Below, in pieces: positions 8,348 through 16,800 of a stretch of DNA of 35,618 nt. The position numbers were made by a program, and so were the translations under genes. Origin of the DNA: Erysipelotrichaceae bacterium (GTDB lineage Bacteria; Bacillota_I; Bacilli_A; Erysipelotrichales; Erysipelotrichaceae); NCBI GenBank assembly GCA_009773735.1, contig WSYG01000013.1, forward strand, positions 1 through 35,618, written 5' to 3'. The notes beneath the pieces are model-generated. The model saw only the letters and a program-made list of their open reading frames with translations, ran no database searches and had not been told where the DNA came from. The first letter of the stretch is position 1; every line of letters begins with the position of its first letter.

Positions 8348-8374
8348 TATACTAAATGTATCTTATATAAGGAG
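8348..8374 (+). promoter_or_regulatory. Probable -10 and ribosome binding site of the AmmeMemoRadiSam operon
   Basis: TATACT at 8348-8353 is a good -10, but the -35 position (8325-8330) is only a T run shared with the preceding terminator. AAGGAG at 8369-8374 is a strong ribosome binding site 7 nt before ATG 8382. Confidence 0.5.
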
Positions 8375-8381
8375 AAACATC

Positions 8382-9677
8382 ATGAGCGTTATCGGGTGTT
8401 TTGTACTACCACATCCACCAATCATCATCCATGACATTGGTCAAGGAGAAGAACAGGCCATCATCAAAACCATCGAAAGTTTTCGGTTAATTGCGAAAAT
8501 GATTGGTCGTTTAAAGCCGGATACCATTATTTTAAGTTCACCTCACGCACCATTCTTAAAAGATCATTTCTTCATTTCATCGACCGATACTGATGAGGGC
8601 AATCTGGAAAAATTCGGAGCCAAACAACTTAGTATCAAAATGCGAAATGATACAGAGTTCATTCAAGCATTATGTATGATCAATAAAAATGTAATAAAGA
8701 CAAAAATCCCTGTTCCGCTCGATCACGGGGTCATAGTCCCCATGAGTTTTGTATATAAAGAAATCCAGAATTTTAAGTTTGTAAGATTGGGGCTTTCTGG
8801 ACTGGATCGACATGAACACATTCAACTGGGTCAACATATCAGAACCATCGCCCAAAACTTAAACAGACGTGTCGTTTTTATTGCGAGTGGAGATATGTCG
8901 CATCGCCTAAAAGCAGATGGACCATATGGTCTTCACCCCTCAGGACCAAGATTTGATCAAAGAATTACTGAACTCCTGAGTAAAGGGCATCTTGAAGCCT
9001 TGTCGCGCTTAGATCCTGATCTCTGTGATGAAGCTGCAGAATGTGGATATCGTTCTCTGCTGATCATGAGTGGTGTTTTAAAGGATCTAACGTTCTCATC
9101 AAAGCTTGAATCCTATGAAGATGTGTTTGGGGTTGGGTATGCTTGTGCTTCTTTTATTCCTCAAAACGATCCATATGTAGAACTAGCAAAGCAAACCATT
9201 CGAAGCATCATTCTCGATCAAGTTGAGTTGAAAGTACCAGAAAGTACTCCACAAGCTTTATTGAATACGAAAGCAGGAGTCTTTGTCTCCATCCACAAAC
9301 AAGGTCATCTGAGAGGTTGTATTGGAACCATCAGTCCAACCAAATCAAATGTTGCACAGGAAATTATAACTTGTGCGATTTGGGCATCGACCGAAGATTA
9401 TCGTTTTAGTCCCATCAGAGCAGATGAACTCGATCAACTTGAAGTTCATGTTGATGTATTGGGACAAGCTGAAAATATTGATGGTCCTCATCAACTTGAT
9501 CCAAAACGATATGGTGTCATCGTTTCTAAAGGGCATCGTAAAGGTTTGTTGCTGCCAGACCTTGACGGGGTAGATTCTGTTCAACAACAAATATCGATTG
9601 CCCTACAAAAAGGTGGAATTTCAGATCACGAAGATTATCTTCTGCAACGATTTGAGGTGATCCGTCATCATGATTGA
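8382..9677 (+). CDS. amrA: AmmeMemoRadiSam system protein: LigB-type dioxygenase-like domain fused to AMMECR1 domain
   Basis: This 431-residue fusion has two parts. Residues 1 to about 260 form a LigB/Memo-type domain with VLPHPPII (His11), LSSPHAPF (His55) and ASGDMSHRL, positions that in class III extradiol dioxygenases bind iron. Residues about 265-431 form an AMMECR1 domain with its hallmark LRGCIGT and the following DYRFSPI. In many bacteria and archaea the two domains are separate genes found next to a radical SAM gene. Here they are fused, and the radical SAM gene follows with an 8-nt overlap. The set is widely known as AmmeMemoRadiSam; I know of no agreed reaction. Genome databases call this fusion protein A. 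The family assignment is firm, the function unknown. Confidence 0.9.
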   Translation: MSVIGCFVLPHPPIIIHDIGQGEEQAIIKTIESFRLIAKMIGRLKPDTIILSSPHAPFLKDHFFISSTDTDEGNLEKFGAKQLSIKMRNDTEFIQALCMINKNVIKTKIPVPLDHGVIVPMSFVYKEIQNFKFVRLGLSGLDRHEHIQLGQHIRTIAQNLNRRVVFIASGDMSHRLKADGPYGLHPSGPRFDQRITELLSKGHLEALSRLDPDLCDEAAECGYRSLLIMSGVLKDLTFSSKLESYEDVFGVGYACASFIPQNDPYVELAKQTIRSIILDQVELKVPESTPQALLNTKAGVFVSIHKQGHLRGCIGTISPTKSNVAQEIITCAIWASTEDYRFSPIRADELDQLEVHVDVLGQAENIDGPHQLDPKRYGVIVSKGHRKGLLLPDLDGVDSVQQQISIALQKGGISDHEDYLLQRFEVIRHHD

Positions 9678-10494
9678 GTGTAAAGTTTGTTTTCATCATT
9701 GTCGTTTGGAAGAAGGACAGATTGGTTTTTGTCAGGGACGTAAAAATGAGTTAGGCAAGAACATCCCATTAAACTATGGAAAAGTAAGTTCCATTGCTCT
9801 AGAACCCATAGAAAAGAAACCACTTTTAAGATTCCATCCCGGGTCTAAAATCTTATCGATTGGCTCTGCCGGATGTAATCTCAAATGTCCGTTTTGTCAG
9901 AATCATACCATTTCAATGGCAAGACCAGATGAGCTACAAATGCAGACTTTAATGCCAAAAGATGTTGTAGAGTTAGCCATCAAAATGAAAAGCCAAGGTA
10001 ATATTGGGATTGCTTTTACATACAACGAACCACTCATCAATTATGAATATGTTCTTGAGACTTCGAAACTTGCAAAAGCTGAAGGATTAAAAACAGTTCT
10101 AGTAACCAATGGAACCGTAGAATCTGAGATATTAAATCAATTGGTACCTTTCATTGATGCATATAATATTGATCTAAAAGGATTTAATTCAGCATTCTAT
10201 CAGCAACTATGTGGCGATTTTGAGAATGTCAGAACCAACATAAAACTTGCCCAAAAGTTTGCTCATGTAGAAATCACAACGCTCATCATACCTGGCAAGA
10301 ATGATAAATATGAAGATATGGAAGCTGAGGCTAAATGGCTTGCCGAAATAGATAAAGATATACCTTTGCACATCACACGTTTCTTTCCAAATCATTTGTG
10401 GAGTGATCTTAAGCCAACACCTTTAGCGACGATGGTGCGACTAAAAGCCATCGCAGATGTTTATTTGAATCATGTTTATCTAGGGAATGTATAA
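9670..10494 (+). CDS. amrS: AmmeMemoRadiSam system radical SAM enzyme
   Basis: The 274-residue product carries the radical SAM cluster motif GCNLKCPFCQN, with cysteines at 69, 73 and 76 binding the [4Fe-4S] cluster that cleaves S-adenosylmethionine. A second cysteine set near the N-terminus (Cys4, Cys7, Cys11, Cys21) is typical of this subfamily, which resembles pyruvate formate-lyase activating enzymes but is shorter in context. AFTYNEPLINYEYV and VTNGTV fit the TIM-barrel strands. It begins inside the end of the upstream gene (8-nt overlap), so the two proteins are translationally coupled and presumably act together. A glycyl-radical enzyme partner is not present in the window, so simple activase function has no support here. 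Confidence 0.93.
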   Translation: MIECKVCFHHCRLEEGQIGFCQGRKNELGKNIPLNYGKVSSIALEPIEKKPLLRFHPGSKILSIGSAGCNLKCPFCQNHTISMARPDELQMQTLMPKDVVELAIKMKSQGNIGIAFTYNEPLINYEYVLETSKLAKAEGLKTVLVTNGTVESEILNQLVPFIDAYNIDLKGFNSAFYQQLCGDFENVRTNIKLAQKFAHVEITTLIIPGKNDKYEDMEAEAKWLAEIDKDIPLHITRFFPNHLWSDLKPTPLATMVRLKAIADVYLNHVYLGNV

Positions 10495-10518
10495 AAAAGC
10501 TGAGTGACCTCAGCTTTT
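10495..10518. terminator. Bidirectional terminator between convergent amrS and pepT
   Basis: AAAAGCTGAG at 10495-10504 and CTCAGCTTTT at 10509-10518 form a perfect 10-bp stem with TGAC loop. A-run and T-run on the two sides let it serve both convergent genes. Confidence 0.85.
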
Positions 10519-10526
10519 AAATGATA

Positions 10527-11753
10527 TTAGGATTCAGCGTGTAGACGAACGATCTCAACGATGGTTTCAACAGCCCTTTGCATCACATCATAGGATACAT
10601 ATTCATACTTGCCATGATAATTGCCTCCACCGGTAAAGAGGTTAGGGGTCGGTATCCCCATAAAGGAGATCTTGGATCCATCTGTACCTCCGCGGATGGC
10701 TGAGATCTTTGATTCTATACCTAAGTTTTTCATGGCTTTTAGTGCCAAATCTACTGAACGCATGTCATCTTGAATGACATCTTTCATATTGAAGTATTGG
10801 TCATTTAGGATGACTTCAAAACGATTTGCTCCATATTTATCATTAAGATAGGCAGCATTCTTCAGAATCTGTTCTTTTCTTGCGAGAAACTTAGCTTTAT
10901 CATGATCTCTTATGATGTAGTGCATCTCGCCTTCTTCAACTTCTGTTTTCATAGAAGATAAGAAGTAGAAACCTTCTTTTCCTTCTGTATGTTCAGGCAC
11001 TTCACTTTGAGGCAGTAAACTGTCAAACTCCATAGCGAGTTTACTGGTAGAAATCATCTTGTCTTTAGCACCACCCGGATGTACAGATACACCGTGAAGC
11101 TTAACCAAAGCTTTAGCTGCGTTGAAGCTTTCATATTCAAGTTCACCCAATACTGCCCCATCTAGGGTATAGGCAAAAGCTGTATTAAAATCCTTTACAT
11201 CAAACAGATCTGCGCCTCTCCCAATTTCTTCATCAGGTCCAAATGCGATCTTGATTTCTCCGTGTTTGATTTCTGTATGATTCATCAAATAAATCATGGC
11301 TTCAATGATTTCACAGACGCCTGCTTTATCATCAGCACCAAGTAACGTTGTCCCATCGGTCGTAATCAAGGTATGACCTTTTAGTTCCAGTAATGAAGGA
11401 AACAGCGCAGGAGATAAAACGATATTTTGATCTTTATTGAGGACGATATCTAACCCATCATAGTTGGATATCACTTGAGGTTGTATGTTTTCGGAATTGA
11501 AATCGGCTGTATCGATGTGGGCAATGAATCCTATGGAGTCCACCACTTTATCGGTATTGGCAGGTAGTGTTGCACACACAAAGCCGTTGATAGGATGGAT
11601 TTTAACATCACTGAGACCCAAACCTTTTAATTCATTAGCCAACATCTTGGCGAATTCAACTTGATTCAAGGTTGAAGGAACGGTCTTACTGTTTTCATCA
11701 GACCTGGTATTTATTTTTGCATAACGGATAAAACGTTCTAATAGGTTTTCCAT
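10527..11753 (-). CDS. pepT: Peptidase T (tripeptide aminopeptidase)
   Basis: The 408-residue product is an M20 family metallopeptidase of the PepT type, which removes the N-terminal residue from tripeptides in the cytoplasm. The two-zinc site is complete: IAHIDTADFN (His79, catalytic Asp81), TLLGADDKAGV (bridging Asp near 142), GPDEEIGRGAD (catalytic Glu and zinc Glu), AYTLDG (Asp), and a C-terminal GGGNYHGKYE (His). The length equals the family norm. The start has GAGG 5 nt ahead on the minus strand. It is monocistronic between a shared terminator and the divergent WYL gene. It likely supplies amino acids from peptides brought in elsewhere. Confidence 0.97.
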   Translation of the reverse strand: MENLLERFIRYAKINTRSDENSKTVPSTLNQVEFAKMLANELKGLGLSDVKIHPINGFVCATLPANTDKVVDSIGFIAHIDTADFNSENIQPQVISNYDGLDIVLNKDQNIVLSPALFPSLLELKGHTLITTDGTTLLGADDKAGVCEIIEAMIYLMNHTEIKHGEIKIAFGPDEEIGRGADLFDVKDFNTAFAYTLDGAVLGELEYESFNAAKALVKLHGVSVHPGGAKDKMISTSKLAMEFDSLLPQSEVPEHTEGKEGFYFLSSMKTEVEEGEMHYIIRDHDKAKFLARKEQILKNAAYLNDKYGANRFEVILNDQYFNMKDVIQDDMRSVDLALKAMKNLGIESKISAIRGGTDGSKISFMGIPTPNLFTGGGNYHGKYEYVSYDVMQRAVETIVEIVRLHAES

Positions 11754-11776
11754 AAGTGCCTCATTTCATTGTTTTC

Positions 11777-11805
11777 ATTATAGAAGAAAAGCTTCCTTAA
11801 TTAAA
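11777..11805 (-). promoter_or_regulatory. Probable pepT promoter
   Basis: On the minus strand TATAAT lies at 11782-11777, with TTTAAT at 11805-11800 at 17-nt spacing as a weak -35. The ATG follows 23 nt after the -10. Confidence 0.55.
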
Positions 11806-11825
11806 GTCTTTTCATTGAAGGTTCC

Positions 11826-11854
11826 TTGTTTATCTGTCCAAAGGGTTGTACAAT
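11826..11854 (+). promoter_or_regulatory. Promoter of the WYL / DprA-like operon
   Basis: TTGTTT at 11826-11831 and TACAAT at 11849-11854 have the ideal 17-nt spacing. AGGGG precedes the ATG at 11878. Confidence 0.65.
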
Positions 11855-11877
11855 AGAAACAACACTAGGGGTCACTT

Positions 11878-12909
11878 ATGGAACCATTTGACAGCAGTTT
11901 AGATCATCAGGATGATAATTATCATCAAAGTAATGCGGGTAAAAATCAACTTAAGCTGTTGAAAGTTTATGACATCTTATTAAAATACAGCGATGAGAAC
12001 AATCAACTCAGCGTTAAAGACATCATGAACAAGCTTTCTTCAGAGGGCATTTCAACGGAACGCAAAAGCATATATCAATACATCAAGCTCTTGGAAAGTA
12101 CAGGTGTTGATATCATCACCAATCGTGCCAAACAAAATCAATACTTCATCGGTAATCGTCAATTTGAATTACCAGAATTGAAATTGTTGGTGGATGCTGT
12201 ATTGGCTGCGAAATTCATCACAGAAAAGAAAAGTTCTGAACTGATCGGTAAGTTGGTCACGGCTAATGTGAGTGTCTATGAAGCCCAGAAGTTACAACAA
12301 CAGGTTTTAATTACCAAACGTCCAAAAACGGATAATGAAAAAATATACTTCTCGGTCAATACGATCCATCAAGCCATTACCGACAAAGTCCAGATCAAAT
12401 TTAAATATTATGACATCAGTCTTATCAAAGAAAAGATCTTTAGAAAAAGCGGAGGTTATTATACCGCAAATCCAGTCTGTTTGATTTGGGATGACGATAA
12501 GTATTATATGGTTGCCTATCATGATAAACACAAAAAATTTACGACCTATCGCATCGATAAGATGGAACAGGTTTCTGCAACCGAATTCAAGGCGATCCCT
12601 GTACCTTTAACATTGAATCTACAAAAACACATAGAAGGCATCTTCGATATGTATTCTGGTCAACAAGAAATCGTTACTTTGAAAGTCAAAAATGATTTGA
12701 TTGGGGCAGTGACCGATCATTACGGACGCCAAATCGAAGTCATCCCATATGACGATAAACATTTCAGTGTTAAACTGAATGTACAAACAAGTCCTACTTT
12801 CTATGCTTGGCTCTTTACCTTTGGTGATCAAATCAAGATTTTATCTCCAATCCATGTGATCGAAGACTATAAACACAGACTTGAGATCAACCTAAAGAAT
12901 CACACATGA
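11878..12909 (+). CDS. HTH and WYL-domain transcriptional regulator
   Basis: The 343-residue product has a helix-turn-helix region at about residues 25-90 (SVKDIMNKLSSEGISTERKS, then YQYIKLLES) and a WYL domain at about 165-235. Within the latter, DDKYYMVAYHD is the strand around the W-Y-L position, and FTTYRIDKM is the conserved arginine-containing strand. The C-terminal third fits a WCX oligomerisation segment. WYL domains bind nucleic acids or nucleotides and control DNA-damage and defence functions in known cases. The gene overlaps the next one by 4 nt (ATGA at 12906-12909), so regulator and DprA-like protein are made together. Promoter and leader are ordinary. Confidence 0.88.
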   Translation: MEPFDSSLDHQDDNYHQSNAGKNQLKLLKVYDILLKYSDENNQLSVKDIMNKLSSEGISTERKSIYQYIKLLESTGVDIITNRAKQNQYFIGNRQFELPELKLLVDAVLAAKFITEKKSSELIGKLVTANVSVYEAQKLQQQVLITKRPKTDNEKIYFSVNTIHQAITDKVQIKFKYYDISLIKEKIFRKSGGYYTANPVCLIWDDDKYYMVAYHDKHKKFTTYRIDKMEQVSATEFKAIPVPLTLNLQKHIEGIFDMYSGQQEIVTLKVKNDLIGAVTDHYGRQIEVIPYDDKHFSVKLNVQTSPTFYAWLFTFGDQIKILSPIHVIEDYKHRLEINLKNHT

Positions 12910-13790
12910 ATCAAAATCAACGCAATCGACATTTGGCCATCAATTACGCCATCCTGAAGAAACTAGTTCAAGATGAACATGCTTTGTCCAAACTCATCAC
13001 CAAAGACAATATTATGGAACTCTTGGATGTTCAGAATTTTTATCATACGCATTTTGCGGCAACCAAATTTGTAGAATTCTTTCCAGTCATCTATCAATTG
13101 TTAAGAAGAGAAACTGAAGCTGCTTTTGCTCGATTAAAACCACGAATTAGAATCTATCATCGATATGAAGCAGAGTATCCAAGCAGTTTTATCAATGACT
13201 TGGGAGTCGATGCGCCTTTATTTATCTATGCTTGTGGTGATACAGATCTGTTTGAACGCAGATTGCCAAAGTTGGCTTTGATCAGCAATACAGGTCAAGC
13301 CGATCGTTTGATACAAGCTTCTTTGGATATAGTAGAACAGTTCGATGGTTCTAGAGAAGTCCTTGTGTTGTCTCAACAAACCCCCCTGAATCATATCTTG
13401 TATGCGAAAATCCATACCTTGTCTGTCTCAAGTATTGTATTCGTCAACAATTCACTCAACAAGTCTATTTTTCAATCGACTTTCTTTCCATGCAATCAAA
13501 CTAAAGTAAAACATCTGCTGATTTCAGCGATTTCACCTGATGAAACCAATCTTGATCAAATGCAAGTTATCACAGATGCGTTAGCCGTCTCTATATCCAA
13601 AGCAGGGATTTTATTGAGTGAACAAGCCTCTGATTTGAAGTTAGAGGGATGTTTACGTTGTCTGACTTCACACAAGCCTTTGATCGTTCCGTTTTTTGAG
13701 TATGCTCGACATGAACTGATTTTGCCAATGAACCGTCTGGCTGTCCGTAAAAACATTGATGTGATGGTGCTGCATTATTTACTTAAGTGA
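12906..13790 (+). CDS. Divergent DprA/Smf-like protein lacking the usual nucleotide motif
   Basis: The 294-residue product seems related to DprA/Smf, the single-strand-DNA binding loader of RecA in transformation. The support is a short stretch at about residues 85-125: Y-P-S-S-F, then D-APLFIYACGD-x-x-LF, like the family's Y-P-x-x-L ... P-x-x-L-Y-x-x-G. The order of later strands (LALISNTGQ, VLVLSQQTP, GILLSEQASD, KPLIVPFFEY) also fits a Rossmann-like fold. The canonical G-T/S-R after the first strand is replaced by S-N-T-G, and the G-G-x-x-S region is not recognisable. It may be a paralogue with a changed role. It is translationally coupled to the WYL regulator and ends at a strong terminator. 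The homology is probable, the function unknown. Confidence 0.55.
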   Translation: MNQNQRNRHLAINYAILKKLVQDEHALSKLITKDNIMELLDVQNFYHTHFAATKFVEFFPVIYQLLRRETEAAFARLKPRIRIYHRYEAEYPSSFINDLGVDAPLFIYACGDTDLFERRLPKLALISNTGQADRLIQASLDIVEQFDGSREVLVLSQQTPLNHILYAKIHTLSVSSIVFVNNSLNKSIFQSTFFPCNQTKVKHLLISAISPDETNLDQMQVITDALAVSISKAGILLSEQASDLKLEGCLRCLTSHKPLIVPFFEYARHELILPMNRLAVRKNIDVMVLHYLLK

Positions 13791-13829
13791 TAATTCGACA
13801 CACTTTCAACAACTTTATTAAATATAATG

Positions 13830-13857
13830 AACCTGGATTAAATCAATCCAGGTTTTT
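13830..13857 (+). terminator. Strong terminator after the DprA-like gene
   Basis: AACCTGGATT at 13830-13839 pairs with AATCCAGGTT from 13845, with loop AAATC and a T run to 13857. Confidence 0.9.
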
Positions 13858-14062
13858 ATACATTTCTCTCAGAGTGAATTGATGCCCAATGGATGATCTT
13901 GCAGGAAGTCATGCGATTGGGCTTTGGATTTATTTTACTGAGTCGGTCTATTCATGATTTCTCCCTATAAAGAGATCCTAGTGGTTTTTTATGTGAAAAT
14001 ATTCAGAATATTATAAAGTTTGGAGATAATTCACATCTTTTTGATTTTTTAGAATTTTATAC
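13858..14062 (+). other. Non-coding stretch with a possible structured element
   Basis: The gap between the DprA-like gene and the reductase is 335 nt. After the terminator it holds a long imperfect hairpin: GCCCAAT at 13884-13890 pairs with ATTGGGC at 13916-13922, and ATGA at 13893-13896 pairs with TCAT at 13909-13912, with a loop rich in purines. A T-rich stretch follows. I could not match it to a known riboswitch or small RNA. A small repeat AATATT-CAG-AATATT lies near 13998-14012. No open frame worth reporting was seen. The rest up to the promoter at 14063 shows nothing I recognise. Confidence 0.4.
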
Positions 14063-14097
14063 TTGTAGTTCACCCATAAAATGACTAAACTGTCATT
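14063..14097 (+). promoter_or_regulatory. Promoter of the CoA-disulfide reductase fusion with an operator on the -10
   Basis: TTGTAG at 14063-14068 and TAAACT at 14086-14091 are 17 nt apart. The -10 is flanked exactly by a 6-bp inverted repeat, AATGAC at 14080-14085 and GTCATT at 14092-14097. A regulator bound there would block polymerase. AAGGACC lies before the ATG at 14126. Confidence 0.6.
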
Positions 14098-14125
14098 GGA
14101 CAATCATAAAGAAAAGGACCCTTAA

Positions 14126-16612
14126 ATGAAAAAAATACTTATTGTTGGGGGTGTCGCTGGTGGTGCAACCGCTGCTGCCAGATTACGCCGCTTAAGTGAA
14201 GAAGATCAGATTATTATGTTTGAAAGAGATGAGTATATCAGTTTCGCGAATTGTGGACTGCCTTACTACATCGGTAAAGTGATTACAGACCGTGATGATT
14301 TGTTGGTTCAGACTGTTGATGGGATGACCGAACGTTTCAACATGGACATCCGAAATTTCTCTGAAGTCGTTGATATCAACCGTGTAGATAAGACAGTCAG
14401 CGTCAAAAAGACAAAGACTGGAGAAATCTATACTGAATCATATGATGTTTTACTGTTGTCTCCAGGAGCTAAACCGATTGTTCCACCGTTGGATGGTCTC
14501 AAAGAAGCCACCAATCTATTTACATTAAGAAATATTCCAGATACTGATGCGATCTTCCGTTTCATCGAAACCAAGCATCCTAAAAAGGCTGTTGTCGTAG
14601 GTGGCGGATTTATCGGTGTAGAAATGGCAGAAAATCTTGTTGAACGCGGGATTGAAGTCACCATCGTTGAAAAAATGCCTCAAGTCATGGCTCCCATCGA
14701 TTTTGAATTGGCTCAATTGGTTCACCAAGAACTCAACACCCACGGTGTTAAATTAGTTTTGGGCGACGGTTTATTAAACTTCTCCAATCAAGGTAAAAAT
14801 GTCAATTTAGAATCAGGAAAATCCATCGAGACCGATTTGATCATTTTAGCCATTGGGGTTGTTCCTGAAAACACATTAGCTAAAAAAGCGGAATTGTTGG
14901 TTGGTCCTCGTGGTCATATCGCCACGACTTCAAAACTACAAGTCATGGACGCCAAAACCAATGAGATCGTTGAAGGTATTTATGCGATCGGTGATGCGAT
15001 CCAAGTCAAAGATGTCGTTGCGAATGTTGATACTGCCATTGCTTTGGCATGGCCAGCAAATCGTCAAGGACGTTTAGTGGCAGACATCATCAATGGTGCA
15101 GATGTTGAATACAAAGGCTCGCTTGGTACATCAGTACTCAAAGTCTTTAATTTAACGGTTGCTGCTACTGGAAACAATCAACGTTTGGCTGAAATGAGAA
15201 AGATCCCTGTTCAATCCATTCATGCCCACAGAAACAATCATGCGTCGTATTATCCAAATGCCACAAACATCTCGCTCAAGTTAATCTATAACACTGAAAC
15301 ATTAGAAATCGTTGGGGCTCAAGCAGTTGGACAAGATGGCACAGAAAAAAGAATCGACGTTATCGCAACAGCCATCAAATGTAAAGCCAAGGTCACAGAT
15401 TTATCGGATTTAGAATTGGCTTATGCGCCGCCATTCTCTTCCGCAAAAGATCCAGTCAATATCTTAGGTTATATTGCGGAAAACGTTATATCTGGTGATT
15501 ACAAAGTTACTTACCCAACTCAAATCGATGAATTGGTTAAACAAGAAGCTTTCTTCTTAGATGTCCGTACACCTATCGAATATGACACAGGTCACATTGG
15601 AAATGCTTTAAACATCGAAGTTGATGAATTAAGAGATCGTTTAGGAGAAATCACCGTATCAAAAGATACACCGATCCATGTCAACTGTCAGGTTGGCTTA
15701 CGTGCTTACATTGCCATTCGTATCTTAAGAGCTCATGGATTTACCAATCTGTATAATGTTTCTGGAGGATACAGTACCTATAAATCTTACAAGTATGTCT
15801 TGAATTCAGCCAATCGTTCATCGATCAGTGCAGATAAAGTTGATGAAACTACAGGTCAAGCCAAGATCGTAGCACCAAAAGGTGATTTCACAGTTATTGA
15901 TGTGACTGGCATGCAGTGTCCTGGACCTTTGCTATCACTGTACAAAGCTATCCAAAACGCAAATGAAGGCGAAGGTGTCCGCATCATCGCAACCGATCCT
16001 GGTTTCTCAAGTGACGTTGAAAACTGGTGCAAAAGCAATGGCCATACGTTGGTTTCCCTCAATCTTGAAGGCAACAAATACATTGCGGATATCGTCAAAG
16101 GTCAAAAATCCCAAGCTAAATTAAGCACAGGTGCTTTGAATCAAGAAAACGCCACCATCGTATTATTCTCAGGCGAACTGGATAAAGCTTTAGCTTCCAT
16201 GATCATTGCCCAAGGGGCAGCTGCTCAAGGCAAAAAGGTCACCATCTTCTTTACTTTCTGGGGATTGAATGTCTTGCGCAAATCAACCCATGTGTCTGTT
16301 AAGAAAAACTTCATAGAAAAGATGTTTGGATTTATGATGCCTCGTGGTACAAAACACTTGCCTTTATCCAACATGAATATGATGGGTATGGGACCTGAAA
16401 TGATCAAGATGATCATGAAACAGAAGAATGTTGATTCATTGGATTTGATGATGAAGAGCTGTTCTGATCTAGGGGTTAAGTTCATTGCCTGTACGATGAG
16501 TATGGATCTCATGGGCATCAAAGCCGCAGAATTGATCGATGGCGTTGAATTGGGCGGCGTAGGAACCTACATCTCCCACAACGAAAACGTTGGGACAACC
16601 CTGTTTATCTAA
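14126..16612 (+). CDS. CoA-disulfide reductase-rhodanese-TusA-DsrE fusion protein
   Basis: This 828-residue polyprotein joins four sulfur-handling domains. Residues 1 to about 450 are an FAD/NAD(P)H pyridine-nucleotide reductase of the CoA-disulfide/polysulfide type: GGVAGGATAAARLRR binds FAD, and SFANCGLPYY holds Cys43, the single active cysteine of that family. A rhodanese domain (about 465-555) has VNCQVGLRAY with Cys521. A TusA-like domain (about 585-660) has GMQCPGPL with Cys598. The last 160 residues resemble the DsrE/F family (LFSGELDKALASM, later CTMSMDLMGI). Together they could take a persulfide, pass sulfane sulfur from cysteine to cysteine and reduce it with NADH. It stands alone between two terminators, so its partner proteins are elsewhere. 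Polysulfide reduction or persulfide detoxification is inferred. Confidence 0.92.
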   Translation: MKKILIVGGVAGGATAAARLRRLSEEDQIIMFERDEYISFANCGLPYYIGKVITDRDDLLVQTVDGMTERFNMDIRNFSEVVDINRVDKTVSVKKTKTGEIYTESYDVLLLSPGAKPIVPPLDGLKEATNLFTLRNIPDTDAIFRFIETKHPKKAVVVGGGFIGVEMAENLVERGIEVTIVEKMPQVMAPIDFELAQLVHQELNTHGVKLVLGDGLLNFSNQGKNVNLESGKSIETDLIILAIGVVPENTLAKKAELLVGPRGHIATTSKLQVMDAKTNEIVEGIYAIGDAIQVKDVVANVDTAIALAWPANRQGRLVADIINGADVEYKGSLGTSVLKVFNLTVAATGNNQRLAEMRKIPVQSIHAHRNNHASYYPNATNISLKLIYNTETLEIVGAQAVGQDGTEKRIDVIATAIKCKAKVTDLSDLELAYAPPFSSAKDPVNILGYIAENVISGDYKVTYPTQIDELVKQEAFFLDVRTPIEYDTGHIGNALNIEVDELRDRLGEITVSKDTPIHVNCQVGLRAYIAIRILRAHGFTNLYNVSGGYSTYKSYKYVLNSANRSSISADKVDETTGQAKIVAPKGDFTVIDVTGMQCPGPLLSLYKAIQNANEGEGVRIIATDPGFSSDVENWCKSNGHTLVSLNLEGNKYIADIVKGQKSQAKLSTGALNQENATIVLFSGELDKALASMIIAQGAAAQGKKVTIFFTFWGLNVLRKSTHVSVKKNFIEKMFGFMMPRGTKHLPLSNMNMMGMGPEMIKMIMKQKNVDSLDLMMKSCSDLGVKFIACTMSMDLMGIKAAELIDGVELGGVGTYISHNENVGTTLFI

Positions 16613-16634
16613 GTGATTTAAAATAAATACTATT

Positions 16635-16662
16635 AGCTGATCCTCAACAGATCAGCTTTTTT
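16635..16662 (+). terminator. Terminator after the sulfur-transfer fusion gene
   Basis: AGCTGATC at 16635-16642 and GATCAGCT at 16650-16657 form a perfect 8-bp stem, followed by T residues to 16662. Confidence 0.9.
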
Positions 16663-16702
16663 ATACGGTGCTCAAAGTCTAAGTGTTATCTGTGCATTTA
16701 TG

Positions 16703-16750
16703 TTTACCCAATAATCAGTTCATGATAGGATATGCACACAAATCTTTGTG
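16703..16750 (+). promoter_or_regulatory. Probable msrB promoter with a palindrome at the transcription start
   Basis: TTTACC at 16703-16708 and TAGGAT at 16726-16731 are 17 nt apart, and TGA just before makes an extended -10. The palindrome CACAAA-TC-TTTGTG at 16737-16750 lies on the expected start site and may be an operator. Confidence 0.5.
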
Positions 16751-16800
16751 ATTAAAGAAGTACGATTTATTGAAACCATACTGGAAAGGCAATTTAACCT

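Noticed and set aside
15856-16521. Minus-strand frames within the sulfur-fusion gene
   Set aside because: They mirror the conserved TusA and DsrE domains and lack ribosome binding sites.
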